Notes: generated from the sequence alone by a model not told the origin. 64,000 nt of DNA from Deltaproteobacteria bacterium (GCA_003235365.1 QJWJ01000430.1:1-64000), one strand, 5' to 3'. Positions 1-9,995 are shown, numbered from the stretch's first letter. Program-made: numbers and translations.

Positions 1-396
1 GAAGCCAGCAAAAGCGATGCGCTGGTGTCCGTGTTCGATCAAATGGCGCGTCGCAGCCCTGGCCCCCCCGGCGTTGTCCGGAAGCACGGAACAGCAGGGC
101 AGTCCCGCTCGCCGTTCACTCAGATAGACCAGAGGTTTACCACTCGCGACGATGCGCGACGTGAAGTGGAACGAGTCGAACTCGTTGACCGCAATCCAAC
201 CGTCGATGGCGTCGAGGGAAAGCGGCTGGGCGCCTTCCTCGTGAGGCCAGAACAAGTCGAGACCGGTCGTGTGAATGGCCACGGTCGCGATCCCGCGCTG
301 ACGGGCAGTAGCGTGGATCCCAGCCAGGATGGCGCCGTAGTAGAAGCCGCCCGTGAAGGGCGTGAGAACGCCAATTGTTGGTCTCGATTCGTGCAT
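1..396 (-). CDS. LacI-type periplasmic-binding-like sensor domain protein (5' part, cut by window edge)
   Basis: The reverse strand reads 132 codons from an ATG at 396 to the window edge without a stop. The protein opens directly with the first beta strand of a LacI/periplasmic-binding-protein fold (RPTIGVLTPFTGGFYYGAIL) and ends in the segment typical of the family, with an ATRHLIEHGHQRIAFAGF-like stretch. This domain normally binds small sugars or similar ligands. There is no helix-turn-helix before it, so it is not a standard LacI repressor. In other bacteria such an N-terminal sensor can precede GGDEF, PAS or phosphatase output domains, but the output part here lies outside the window. 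No clear Shine-Dalgarno sequence precedes the ATG. The domain call is fairly sure, the function unknown. Confidence 0.8.
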   Translation of the reverse strand, partial: MHESRPTIGVLTPFTGGFYYGAILAGIHATARQRGIATVAIHTTGLDLFWPHEEGAQPLSLDAIDGWIAVNEFDSFHFTSRIVASGKPLVYLSERRAGLPCCSVLPDNAGGARAATRHLIEHGHQRIAFAGF

Positions 397-937
397 GAAC
401 GACGCGGACGGGGGCAGAAGGCGGGACGGCTTGCGACTGGGGTCAGAGACGTTGCGCCAACCGAGCTGTTGCGCGATGGGATGACCCCATCGGTAAGAGC
501 CCTCGCAGAACCTGTTTCGTAGAGGTGGAGATTGGGTGTCCAACGCGGCCCAGCGTCACACCAGCCCGCCCGCTACTTCTGGCATTTTCTTCCGCCGCGT
601 GCACCTGAGCCTTAGTGGCCTCCAACATCCTGATTTCTCACCTATCCCCGGTCAGACGCCGGAGCTGTGCGACGGAGTCGCAGATCGTGTACCTACGGCC
701 GCACATCGGTTTTCGCGTGACGACCGATAATCTCATGCCACCAATGGCGCAAACCGGCGCGGAGTTTCGCTTTGGAGCATCCACACTGTCCAGCTGGCTA
801 CTTCGGTAGCTGAGCGAGGGCAGGGACGACATTCGATGGACCCTGCCACCTTTCTTTCAAGGCTCCACAGTCAGCTCCAAAAATCAAAGTGGCAGAAAAA
901 CGCCACACCAGTTGCCTACATGCTATAGCCCCGCCCG
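397..937. other. 541-nt spacer without a recognisable gene
   Basis: This stretch separates the divergent sensor-domain gene and the glycosyltransferase gene. Short open frames occur in several frames, but none has a family-like sequence, a good ribosome binding site or consistent codon use. Promoters for both flanking genes presumably lie here; I could not define one. Confidence 0.5.
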
Positions 938-1831
938 ATGACCGCGTACGTGTTGACGACGCCTATGCGCGACGAGATGGCCCACGTCCCAGCGTTGCTG
1001 GCAGGCCTGGAAAAGCAGACACTCCCGCCCGCTCTGTGGGTCGTCGTGGACGATGGCAGTACCGACGGCTGCCGCCAGTGGTTGCAGAAGCAGGCCGCAA
1101 GTCGTCCGTGGTTGCTGGTGCTCGAATCGGTGGATGATCCGTCCGAATACCTCGGTGCCCACATCGCGCGCATCAAACGCTGGGGACTGCAGCAAGCGCT
1201 ACAGATCGCCGAACAGCGCAGCATCGCCCCAGTCCTGGCCGGTGTCTTGGACGCCGACGTAGACCTGCCCCCGGAGCACTACGAACTCATTGCGGCCGCC
1301 TTCGAGGCGAACCCTCGTTTGGGCGTGAGTTCGTCGCTGCTGTACCTCGAAGATCCGAGCGGTCGCGAGCGAGAGCAGTTTCAATCGGACGAGCTACCGC
1401 GCGGGCCGACTCAGACGTTTCGAACGGCATGCCTTGCCGAAATCGGCGGCCTGCCCCCGTACCCCGGCTTCGACGGTGCCGCCAACGTCAAGGCGCAAGC
1501 ACACGGCTGGCAGACCCGCATCGCACAGGGGGCTGTGGCAATTCACTCGAGACCCACAGCAACGCGCTTCGGAACCGCCGCTGGCTTTCGTCGCAAGGGC
1601 GAGTACGCATGGTTTCTCGGTGTCCACCCCGTGCTCGTCGCAGCTCGCGCCGCGGCGTACACGTTGCCAGCACCACACGATGCGGGTTGGTACTTCTTGA
1701 AGGGTTGGACCGATAGCGCCGTCCACCGCAGACCGCGCTGCCCCGATCCGGAAATCCGAGCCGGCTACGGTTGGCCACGAGTGCTCGGCGCGGCACGGCG
1801 TGCGCTTCGACGACTCGCGACCAAGAGCTGA
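938..1831 (+). CDS. Family 2 glycosyltransferase
   Basis: This 297-residue protein has the GT-A fold signature of GT2 enzymes: an N-terminal strand, then VVVDDGSTDG (residues 35-44), which contacts the nucleotide sugar, and a DAD motif (residues 105-107) in the position of the metal-binding DxD. There are no obvious membrane segments, so it is probably cytoplasmic or peripheral. Family members transfer sugars to cell-envelope polysaccharides, glycolipids or proteins; the acceptor cannot be told here. It stands alone: the upstream gene is divergent and the next gene is convergent, with only 10 nt between stop codons. The substrate is unknown. Confidence 0.85.
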   Translation: MTAYVLTTPMRDEMAHVPALLAGLEKQTLPPALWVVVDDGSTDGCRQWLQKQAASRPWLLVLESVDDPSEYLGAHIARIKRWGLQQALQIAEQRSIAPVLAGVLDADVDLPPEHYELIAAAFEANPRLGVSSSLLYLEDPSGREREQFQSDELPRGPTQTFRTACLAEIGGLPPYPGFDGAANVKAQAHGWQTRIAQGAVAIHSRPTATRFGTAAGFRRKGEYAWFLGVHPVLVAARAAAYTLPAPHDAGWYFLKGWTDSAVHRRPRCPDPEIRAGYGWPRVLGAARRALRRLATKS

Positions 1832-1841
1832 GCCGCGACGT

Positions 1842-4052
1842 TCAGGGGATCTGTACGTCGTTGGGCAACTTGGGCCTGGCGAGACCACGACTCTCTGCCA
1901 ACAGGTCGCGCGCCATACGCACTTCGACGAGTTCGATCGCCTCACTGGAGGCGACCGCTTCCAGCGGTTCCAGGCTCTGCTTCTTGCGATCGCCAAAATG
2001 CTTCGTCAACGCGACGTAGAACCTCGCTTCGACCTTCTGAACCGCGCTGTCTGCCCTCCCCAACAACTGCTCGTCGGTGATCGTGCCTCGCGCCCAATCG
2101 CGCAACGACCCATGCCAAGTGCCGTCGCTATCCACGCGCGCCAGCGCTTCCTCGACGCTGCCATCGCTCGAAGCACCGACGCGCTCGTTGAGCAACTTGA
2201 CCCAAAGGGCGGCGTAGATGAGGTCCTGATCGTCCAGGTCCCACTCGAGCGCCCAGTGCATCGCCTGGCGCCCCGCGTTCAGATCGCCCAGCACCAACGC
2301 GCGGCGCGCGGCGTCGAGGACCGTCGCGGTCAACTGCTGCAAATCGTTGCGCGCCGCGTCCCCCGCTCGCGCGACCGCGCGGGACGCGGCGGCGAGTTCG
2401 CCGTAACGTTCGAGCACGTCGGCGAGCACGCGCTCGACAGCCGCCAATTCGGGACTCGTGCGGGCGCTGAGGCGCGCGGCAAGCACACTGTGCAGCGCCG
2501 AACTCAACGCGCTGTTGGCTTCGGGTTGGCGTCCAGACTCGCGAAGCACGTCGTAGATCATCAGCTGCGTCGCAGCCTCGGTTCCTGGGTCGCCCAGTTT
2601 GCGCACGAGATTGAGCATCTGCGCCAACGAACGGAGCGCCGCTCCAGAATCGCCGCGCTGCCGTTCAATCGCGGCGATCAGTCGATAGCACTGAGGCGTG
2701 GGCTCGAGAGCAACGGCGGCCTCGAGATGTGCGTGCGCGGCGTCGAGATTGCCGGCCCGACTCTCCATCGCACCCATCGCGTACCAGAAGTCCGCAGCCC
2801 CGGGTCGCGCCTCGTCCGCGTACGCGCGTTTGGACGCCAAGCCGACCAACCTCTTCGAGTTGTCGAAGATACCCCGCGCGAGCTGGACGTCGCCGCGCTG
2901 CTCGGCAGTAGCCAACGCCTGCATGACGGAACGCAACGCCCAGTTCAGCTCCTTCACGTCCGGCTGGGGCCCCAACGCACTTTGGAAGAGCAGCGGCGCC
3001 GCATCCGCCATCCCATAGTCGATGAGCAACATCGACAGTGGCAACACGGCGCGGATCTGCTCGGGCTCCTCACGGTACAACGCCACCGCCGCGCCCCACG
3101 CCGCGCCGCGCGCCAAATCCGGGTCGAGCGAAACCTGCCCCGGGGTTGCCGGCGACTCGTAAAAGCCGAACATGTCGGCCCAGGCATCCGCTTCGCCGTC
3201 GGCGGCATCGCTGAGGCGACTGATCAGTCGCGTGCTGGCGATCGCCGTCATCGGCTCGCTGTCCAGCGCGGCCACTGCCCCCGCCGCATCGCCGTCTCTG
3301 AGGTAGATCGCCACCATCGCCGCGGCCCCAAGCATCACCGCGCGATGAGCTTCGCTGCGCTCGTCGAAATCGTCGTGGCTGCGAGGTGGCCCGTCTTCGC
3401 GCCCGATGGCAAATGCACGCTCAACCCACTGCTGAGTGCGACGCCGAGCAACGTCGACGTGGTCCGGACTCGGCCAAACCAGGCCCCGCTTCGCAGCTTC
3501 CATGCGCCGAGCCCCCGCACCCACCATCGACCCCTCGGTGCTGATGGTCTTCTCCCATGCTTCCAGCGCACGCAAATGCTCTTGAACGTCGTTGCGCACT
3601 TGCGGATCGGTCAGGTGAGATTCCACGAGCGAGTAGAAGGCGCCTGCCCGACCCTCATCCCCCGTTCGGGCGACCACGTTGGCGGCGCGGATCAACGTAT
3701 CGGTAGCCCCGAGGAGCATCTCGTCTCGGAACTCCCCGGCACGCACCAGCAACAACGCGCCCATCACGGACGACAATCCCTGCTCCTCTTGGCCCGAGTC
3801 GAAGTACGCTTGCGCGCGGCCGAACTGGTGACGAACCACGGCGACGAGATCGTTGAGCCTCTTGGGCGTGGCCTCGCCGTCGCGGAGTAACTTCGCCAAC
3901 ATCGGCGCAAAGCTCTCACGGGCAAGCTCCACGTGCGTGATCTTCACCGAGCGTAATCCCGCCGCATCCACGGGAGCCGGAACGGCTCCGCTCGAACAGG
4001 CGAGCGCGCCACACAGCGCCCACACCCACTGACTGTGCTTGAGAGTTGACAT
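1842..4052 (-). CDS. Large TPR-rich lipoprotein
   Basis: The 736-residue product starts with a short hydrophobic signal peptide ending in a lipobox (ALAC, Cys19), so it should be lipid-anchored in the envelope. The rest is almost entirely alpha-helical with degenerate tetratricopeptide-like helix pairs; the clearest runs are around residues 395-460 (FWYAMGAMESRAGNLDAAHA) and 470-600. There is no catalytic motif. TPR arrays serve as protein-binding scaffolds, so a structural or assembly role in the envelope is likely but unproven. It is convergent with the glycosyltransferase gene and divergent from the giant kinase gene. The partner is unknown. Confidence 0.8.
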   Translation of the reverse strand: MSTLKHSQWVWALCGALACSSGAVPAPVDAAGLRSVKITHVELARESFAPMLAKLLRDGEATPKRLNDLVAVVRHQFGRAQAYFDSGQEEQGLSSVMGALLLVRAGEFRDEMLLGATDTLIRAANVVARTGDEGRAGAFYSLVESHLTDPQVRNDVQEHLRALEAWEKTISTEGSMVGAGARRMEAAKRGLVWPSPDHVDVARRRTQQWVERAFAIGREDGPPRSHDDFDERSEAHRAVMLGAAAMVAIYLRDGDAAGAVAALDSEPMTAIASTRLISRLSDAADGEADAWADMFGFYESPATPGQVSLDPDLARGAAWGAAVALYREEPEQIRAVLPLSMLLIDYGMADAAPLLFQSALGPQPDVKELNWALRSVMQALATAEQRGDVQLARGIFDNSKRLVGLASKRAYADEARPGAADFWYAMGAMESRAGNLDAAHAHLEAAVALEPTPQCYRLIAAIERQRGDSGAALRSLAQMLNLVRKLGDPGTEAATQLMIYDVLRESGRQPEANSALSSALHSVLAARLSARTSPELAAVERVLADVLERYGELAAASRAVARAGDAARNDLQQLTATVLDAARRALVLGDLNAGRQAMHWALEWDLDDQDLIYAALWVKLLNERVGASSDGSVEEALARVDSDGTWHGSLRDWARGTITDEQLLGRADSAVQKVEARFYVALTKHFGDRKKQSLEPLEAVASSEAIELVEVRMARDLLAESRGLARPKLPNDVQIP

Positions 4053-4317
4053 TCAGGCAGGCTAAAATGGTCCGTTGAGCCGCCGGTGGCAAGCGTGCGG
4101 TTGGTGGAACTACCCGGCACGCGACGCATTCCGGCCCACAAGCGAACCAGCCAGTACGCGACGGACAGCCGCCGCAATGTGGGGCGACGGACGGGCGAGG
4201 CTGTTTGCCCCCTACCCCGAAGGTTCCGAATCGAACGCGATCGTCTGGCCACGGGCCCGGAGTACTCACTTAGGGTGGCGCCGGGGCGGACGGATCGCGT
4301 TAGTTTAGCGACGGACC

Positions 4318-7300
4318 ATGGCGCAGGTGGACCCCCGTCCGACACCCAAGAAGCTCGCAGACTTCGAAGTCATCCGACGGCTCGGAACTGGTGGCATGGC
4401 GGAGGTGTTCCTCGCCAAAAAGCGCGGCGCGGAGGGCACTTTCAAACTGCTCGTGGTCAAGCGCATCCTGCCGGCGCACGGTTCGTCGCAAAAGTTTCGC
4501 AGCATGTTCGCCGAGGAGGCGCAACTGGCGACGCGGCTGAACCATCCCAACATCGTCCAAGTCTACGACTTCCAGGATTACGGCGAAGAGGGTCAACTGC
4601 TGAGCATGGAGTACGTCGAGGGGCCTGATCTCCGACGGCTCAACCGAGCGGCGAAGGCCAAGGGCGAACGGCTATCACCATTCATCGCCGCGCACATCGT
4701 CGCGGAGGTGGCCAAGGGTTTGCACTACGCCCACGAGCGCAAAGACGAAGGCGGCGCACCACTCGAGATCGTACATCGAGACGTCTCGCCGCAGAATGTC
4801 CTGCTCAGTTTCGACGGCGCCGTCAAGGTGGCCGACTTCGGCATCGCGACGGCGAACGTGTTCCGCCAAGAGCCCGGTGTGCTCAAGGGCAAGACTTCGT
4901 ACATGTCGCCGGAACAGGCACGAGGCGAGAAGGTCGATCGGCGGTCGGACATCTACTCGTTGGGCGTCGTGTTTCACGAGCTGTTGACTGGCCGTCCCTT
5001 GCACGGCGCTGCCGAAGGCAAAGAACTGCTCGAGGCGGTTCGCTCCGGCAACGTCGAGCCGCCGAGCATGTTCGTGCGCGGCGTACCGCCAGAGCTCGAA
5101 GCGATCGTGATGCAAGCGCTGTCCATCGAGCGAGAGAATCGCTTTCCCAACGCCCGCGAGATGGCGCACGCGATCACCAAGGTCTTGTTCCAAAAACAAG
5201 AACCCGTCGACTCGCACACGCTGGAGAGCGTGATCGCACGCTTCGTCAGTCGCGAGCACACGTCACCCGGCGAAGAACCGCCGCGCACGGGCTCTCGTGA
5301 CCTCGAGTCGATCGGTCTCGATCTGAAGGCGGCGTCGACCGCCGGCAGCGGCGAAGAATCGGGCACTCTCGATTCGGAACTGATGACACGCCAGCGGCAA
5401 CTGCGCAGTCGCGCAGGCCGCGAGGTTCGGCACATCGCCTTGGTCGCCATCCGCGTTCACGGACGTCAGGAGATGGAAGGAGCGATCGGCAAGGCACAGA
5501 CGGCGCGCCTGGCCGAACAACTGCGTTCCATTTTCGACGAAATCGCCTACAAGCGAGGTGCGCGGTGGACCTGGGAGCAGGACGAGGGAGAGTCGCAAGA
5601 GCCATCCCACTCGTTCGGCATTGCCCAGGGCCGCGCCGTGGTGGGGTTGATGGCCAACCCGTCGAGGGCCACGTCGTATGCGGCGTCGTTGGCCATCGAC
5701 GTGCACGAGACGTTGGCGGGAGCGTGCGACGGGTTACCGGCTCAACTGACCGCGAGCGTGTCCATCGTGCGCGGCATCGCAGAGGGACGCAGAGACAAAG
5801 CCGGGCACTTGACCCAGTACAAACTGCAGGCCCCGGCCGACAGTTTGGCGACGCTGCTGGGTGCGCACACCAGCCCCAAGCAGACTTGGGTGGCCGGGGG
5901 GATCTACCGCGTGGTGCGACGCGACTTCGTGTGGAACGACTTGCCCAGTCTGAAACTCGACGACCTCGGACAGCACGATCTGCCGCGCACGATGCGCATT
6001 TACGAACTGCTGCGGCCACTGACCAAGGACGAGAAGCGCTTGCAGCTGTCGCTGGCACCTCGGGATCTCGTCGGCCGCGACGCCGAGTTGGCGGATCTAC
6101 ACGCCGCCTACCACCAGGCGGTCACCAGCATCACGCCGGGTGCGCACGGTCAGTTCACGGCGCGCCTCGTGATCGGCGAGATGGGGATCGGCAAGAGCGC
6201 GCTGCTCGCGACGTTCCTGAGCGAGCTGCCTCCAGACGCTCGAGAGCTGCGCGTCGAGTGCTCCCCGCACCGAAGCGAACTGCCGTTCAGCAATGCCGGT
6301 CACTGGTTGCGGGAGCTCACCGGCATTCGCGCCGACGAACCCATCGACCAGGCCCGGGGCGCGATTGAAGAAATGATGGGCGAGTTGCCAGACGAGCGGC
6401 ACGCCGAAGACATCATTCGACGCATGAGCGAGCTGGCCACGGGCCGCGTCGCGCTGGCGGCGGACGAGTCCGACGCGGCGCTGAACCGACGACTGCTCAG
6501 CAGCGGCCTACGCCACTTCTTCTCCCGAGCCGCACAGCAATCGCCTCTGGTGGTCAGCGTGGATGGGCTGCACTGGATAGACATCCCCAGCCTCGAGCTG
6601 CTCGTGTCGCTGGTACGCCGCGCCGACGCGCTACCGATCCTCGTCCTATTGATCACGCGCCCCGACGATCGCGTGCTTCCCTACGTCGAAGGCATCGTGC
6701 GCATCGAGCTGACCGCGCTGAGCAGCGAGAACCAGGTACGGCTCGTCGAAGCTCATATCGGAGCCAGCTCGGGCGTAGAGGAAGCCTGCGCCGACCTCAT
6801 CCCGCGCGCCGCGGGCAATCCGTTCTTCCTGATTGAAATGGTCGACGCGTTGCTGGAGCGCGGCAAACTCGACCTCAAGGAGGACGAAACGGGACAGGTC
6901 AAACTCGTGCGGGTGCTGCAGCCCGGCGAGCACGACCAATCCCTGCCGTCGACCCTGGAGCAGCTGATCGCCGACCGGCTCAACGAGCTGCCCCCCGAAG
7001 AGCGCGCCGTGGTCGATTGGCTGGCGGTCAGCCGCTCCCCCCTGGCCCACACGGATCTGACGTCGTTGCTCGGTGTCGAAGCCGACGATGCCATCGCGCG
7101 ACTGTGCGCGCGTGGCCTGTGCGACATCAAGGTGGAATCCGTCGACGTGCGGCACCCTCTGACGCGCGACGTGGCGTACCTGGCTTTGGAGCGCAGTGAA
7201 CGCGCCGAAATGCACCAACACCTCGGTGAGCTGCTGGCACGAGGAGACGCCGCACGTGGTCTGGGGGCGGCCATGGTAGCACGACACTTCTCGCGTGGGC

Positions 7301-8721
7301 ACCAGCCCGAACGCGCCGCCGACTACTACCTCGAGGCCGCCAGCGTGGCGCGCTCGGGGTTCCAGTTGAAGCTCGCGGCCGGATACTACGAAAATGCCCT
7401 CGAGGTGTTACCCCAGTTCGACGAACGGTGTCTGGAACCGTACAGCGCACTCGAAGAGATCTGCCGCGTGCAAGGTCGCTGGAAGGAACGCAAACGCCAC
7501 CTCGAGGCGCTTCGCGAATGTGCCAAGCGTTGCAAGAAAGGCAACTGGATCGCTACCTCGCTCATCCGCCACGCGCAGTTCGACTTCGACGCAGGGCACA
7601 TCACTCACGGGCTGAGTCTCGCCCAACTCGGCGAAGAGGTAGCACAACGTGCGGCTTCGCCGACGCTGATGGTCCAGGCCCAGTCGCTGATGGCAGAAAT
7701 GCTTCGGGATCTGGGCGAAATGCAAGGTGCACTGGCGGCGTGTGATCGCGCGTTGGAGACGGTGAGCGAAGGCAACGTCCCGGCCCGACTTCGCGCCGAA
7801 GTGTTGCGTGCCCAAGCGACGCTCCTGCTCCGCGTCGGCCGCGTCCAGGAAGCGGTCAGTGCACACGCCGAGGCGATCGCCGTATTTCGACAGACCCAAG
7901 CGCGACGTCAGGAGGCGCGCGCGAAGAGCTCGCTGTCCTTCGCAATGTACGTGCTGGGGCAATTCGAAGACGCGATCGCGCTGGCCCTCGAAGCAATTCG
8001 CATCGACCTGTCGATTGGTGGCCGCTTTCAGATTGCCAAGACGCTGAGCAACATCGGGCAGTGCTACGCTCGCCTCGGCGACTTGCGGCGCGCGCGGAGC
8101 TATCTCGATCGGGCCCGCGACGCACACGAGAAGCACGAAGACCAAGACAGTCTCGCTGATACCCTACTGTGTTGTGCCGAGCTGCACGTGGAACTCGGCG
8201 AGTACGACCGGGCGCTCGACTACGTTACCGAGTCGGAGGCCGTCAGCGACTTCAGCGACAGCAGCTACGACGCCGTCCACGCGCGTTTGGTGCGCGCACT
8301 CATCGCGCGTCAAACGGGCAACAGCGGCGCCGCAGTCATGTACGCCTTCGACGCCCGGCAAGTCGCCGAAAGCCAAGCCTACGTCGCTTTCCACTTCTAC
8401 GCGATGGCCCTCGAAGCCGCCACGCGCGTCGACATCGGCGAGCAGCACACGGCCATCCTGCTCGCGACGACGACGATGGGCGCAATCGAAACCCTGCAAG
8501 GCTCCGAGTATGGTCTGGAGACTCGGGCGCTCTGTCTGGAAACGCTCGCCCGCACCCGTTCACCGCAAACGGCCAGCGCCCGCACCCGTGCCGCCCTGTA
8601 TGCCAAACGCTTACTGGAAACGATCCGCAGCCCCGAACTGAAGCTCAGCTTCGCGTCACGTCCGGTCGTGGCCGAGTTGTTGCGCGCGACCTCGGATCCC
8701 CTACAAGAGCCGGGGGCATGA
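4318..8721 (+). CDS. Giant Ser/Thr protein kinase with cyclase-homology, AAA-type ATPase and TPR domains
   Basis: This 1467-residue cytoplasmic regulator has four parts. Residues about 16-290 form a Hanks-type kinase with glycine loop GTGGMAEV (23-30), lysine K48, catalytic HRD at 153-155 and DFG at 173-175. Residues about 370-575 look like a class III nucleotide-cyclase homology domain (an AIRVHG start and a GIAQGRAVVGLM-like segment), but the metal-binding aspartates are not evident, so it is probably non-catalytic. Residues about 585-920 carry an AAA/STAND-type ATPase with Walker A GEMGIGKS (Lys626) and a Walker B-like LVVSVDGLHW. The remainder is a TPR array to the C terminus. This is the kinase/ATPase/TPR layout seen in PknK-like regulators of Myxococcota. 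No DNA-binding domain is visible. Confidence 0.9.
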   Translation: MAQVDPRPTPKKLADFEVIRRLGTGGMAEVFLAKKRGAEGTFKLLVVKRILPAHGSSQKFRSMFAEEAQLATRLNHPNIVQVYDFQDYGEEGQLLSMEYVEGPDLRRLNRAAKAKGERLSPFIAAHIVAEVAKGLHYAHERKDEGGAPLEIVHRDVSPQNVLLSFDGAVKVADFGIATANVFRQEPGVLKGKTSYMSPEQARGEKVDRRSDIYSLGVVFHELLTGRPLHGAAEGKELLEAVRSGNVEPPSMFVRGVPPELEAIVMQALSIERENRFPNAREMAHAITKVLFQKQEPVDSHTLESVIARFVSREHTSPGEEPPRTGSRDLESIGLDLKAASTAGSGEESGTLDSELMTRQRQLRSRAGREVRHIALVAIRVHGRQEMEGAIGKAQTARLAEQLRSIFDEIAYKRGARWTWEQDEGESQEPSHSFGIAQGRAVVGLMANPSRATSYAASLAIDVHETLAGACDGLPAQLTASVSIVRGIAEGRRDKAGHLTQYKLQAPADSLATLLGAHTSPKQTWVAGGIYRVVRRDFVWNDLPSLKLDDLGQHDLPRTMRIYELLRPLTKDEKRLQLSLAPRDLVGRDAELADLHAAYHQAVTSITPGAHGQFTARLVIGEMGIGKSALLATFLSELPPDARELRVECSPHRSELPFSNAGHWLRELTGIRADEPIDQARGAIEEMMGELPDERHAEDIIRRMSELATGRVALAADESDAALNRRLLSSGLRHFFSRAAQQSPLVVSVDGLHWIDIPSLELLVSLVRRADALPILVLLITRPDDRVLPYVEGIVRIELTALSSENQVRLVEAHIGASSGVEEACADLIPRAAGNPFFLIEMVDALLERGKLDLKEDETGQVKLVRVLQPGEHDQSLPSTLEQLIADRLNELPPEERAVVDWLAVSRSPLAHTDLTSLLGVEADDAIARLCARGLCDIKVESVDVRHPLTRDVAYLALERSERAEMHQHLGELLARGDAARGLGAAMVARHFSRGHQPERAADYYLEAASVARSGFQLKLAAGYYENALEVLPQFDERCLEPYSALEEICRVQGRWKERKRHLEALRECAKRCKKGNWIATSLIRHAQFDFDAGHITHGLSLAQLGEEVAQRAASPTLMVQAQSLMAEMLRDLGEMQGALAACDRALETVSEGNVPARLRAEVLRAQATLLLRVGRVQEAVSAHAEAIAVFRQTQARRQEARAKSSLSFAMYVLGQFEDAIALALEAIRIDLSIGGRFQIAKTLSNIGQCYARLGDLRRARSYLDRARDAHEKHEDQDSLADTLLCCAELHVELGEYDRALDYVTESEAVSDFSDSSYDAVHARLVRALIARQTGNSGAAVMYAFDARQVAESQAYVAFHFYAMALEAATRVDIGEQHTAILLATTTMGAIETLQGSEYGLETRALCLETLARTRSPQTASARTRAALYAKRLLETIRSPELKLSFASRPVVAELLRATSDPLQEPGA

Positions 8722-8733
8722 CGTCGCAGTCAT

Positions 8734-8769
8734 GGGGGCTCGAAAGAACGCCGAACAATCGTGCTCGCC
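8734..8769. repeat. 36-nt dispersed repeat, copy 1, in a convergent spacer
   Basis: These 36 nt match 52644-52679 at 31 of 36 positions without gaps and in the same orientation; the last 15 (ACAATCGTGCTCGCC) are identical. The copy lies in the 86-nt gap between the stop codons of the giant kinase and the aminotransferase. Function unknown; it could be a conserved terminator or processing element, or the remnant of a dispersed intergenic repeat. Confidence 0.6.
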
Positions 8770-8807
8770 AGTGCTCGCCCATTTGGAGTGGCGGTCGACG
8801 CTTGCCG

Positions 8808-9995
8808 TCAGCACGCCTCGCACTGAAGCTGAACGAACTGTACCAGCGCCTCGGTTCCACTGCGCAGCTCCTCGCTCTCAACGAGTAAACTCACGACACA
8901 CACCGGCTGCATCTCGAAGTCGTAGAACCAGCCCGGTTGCACCAATACGCGTCGCTGGAGCAACAATTGCGAAACCCAGTCGTCCTCGGTCATCAAGTTA
9001 GGCAACCGCAGCACCGCGTACCAACCGCCCTCGACGTCCAACCGCGTCACCGCGCTCCCTCGACACACGTCGTCGACGATGCGCAGGTTGGCTTTCAAGC
9101 GGTCGCAAAGCTCGAGACGTGTATCCTCAGCGGCCGCCAGCAACGCGTCGAGCGAGTCCTGAACGGGGCCACCCACTGAAAGGTAGGCATCCAGGACGAA
9201 CTCCAGGCGTCGCATTGCCACCTCGACGAGCGCCGAGTCGCCGGCGAAGGTCATCCAGGCGAGCTTCATTTGCGGCAAACAGGCGAACTTGCTCAGGCCG
9301 TCGAGGGAAATGACCAGGCCATGCCGCGCTTCGACGGCCCAAACCGCATTGGCAACCTCTTGGAGCTCGTAGGCACCGAATACCTCGTCGCAGATCAACG
9401 GAAGCCCCAGATTGAGCAGCGCTTCCAACTCGCTCCGCTTGAGGCGATTGCCTGTTGGGTTGTTGGGCGAAACGACGACGACCGCCTTGACCCGGTCCGT
9501 AACGAGCCGGGCGATCGACTCGACGTCGATGTGCCAGCTTCCGTCGTAGCCAAGGGCGTAGTCCACCAACTCGACGGCCTCGTACTTCGCCAACTCGGCG
9601 AGCAGCGGGTAGCTCGGGCGGGGCACGAGCACGCGGTCACCGGGGTCGCAGAACAGCTTGAAGAGCTGCGCGTACGCTTCGCTCGTGCTCGCGGTCAGCG
9701 CCACCTGGTCGGCAGAGACGGCCATGCCCCGCTGGTGCCACAGCTTTGCAATCACCTCGCGGGCCTCGAGACTGCCGAAACTTTCAGCGGCGTACCGATC
9801 GACCCGAGCAGCAGCCAACGCAGCCGACAGCTCCTGCTTGCGATAACCGAGGGCTGCTCGAGTCGGATTCGACAGCGTCAAATCACGGAGCTGAGCCGTC
9901 TCTGAAACGCTTCGGACCAACTGGGAGAACGCGTTGGGGGTCGGGTCGAAGCTCACGCGACGGGAAAACACGACCGGAATGTCTCGGATCACCAA
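8808..9995 (-). CDS. PLP-dependent aminotransferase, class I/II
   Basis: The 395-residue protein is a fold-type I aminotransferase. It has the NPTG turn (179-182), the DEVFGAY stretch (203-209) whose aspartate contacts the pyridine nitrogen, and the likely Schiff-base lysine K236 in LDGLSK. The length is normal. The substrate (amino acid, or amino acid used in secondary metabolism) cannot be assigned. Its start overlaps the end of the upstream lipoprotein gene by 7 nt, suggesting translational coupling, although the two products would act in different compartments. It ends convergent with the giant kinase gene. Confidence is high for the family and low for the pathway. Confidence 0.88.
   Translation of the reverse strand: MVIRDIPVVFSRRVSFDPTPNAFSQLVRSVSETAQLRDLTLSNPTRAALGYRKQELSAALAAARVDRYAAESFGSLEAREVIAKLWHQRGMAVSADQVALTASTSEAYAQLFKLFCDPGDRVLVPRPSYPLLAELAKYEAVELVDYALGYDGSWHIDVESIARLVTDRVKAVVVVSPNNPTGNRLKRSELEALLNLGLPLICDEVFGAYELQEVANAVWAVEARHGLVISLDGLSKFACLPQMKLAWMTFAGDSALVEVAMRRLEFVLDAYLSVGGPVQDSLDALLAAAEDTRLELCDRLKANLRIVDDVCRGSAVTRLDVEGGWYAVLRLPNLMTEDDWVSQLLLQRRVLVQPGWFYDFEMQPVCVVSLLVESEELRSGTEALVQFVQLQCEAC

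Noticed and set aside
1800-3890. Long rightward open frame of 696 codons
   Set aside because: It is the antisense shadow of the TPR lipoprotein gene (1842-4052, minus). The sequence is Arg/His/Gln-rich with no domain and no signal peptide.
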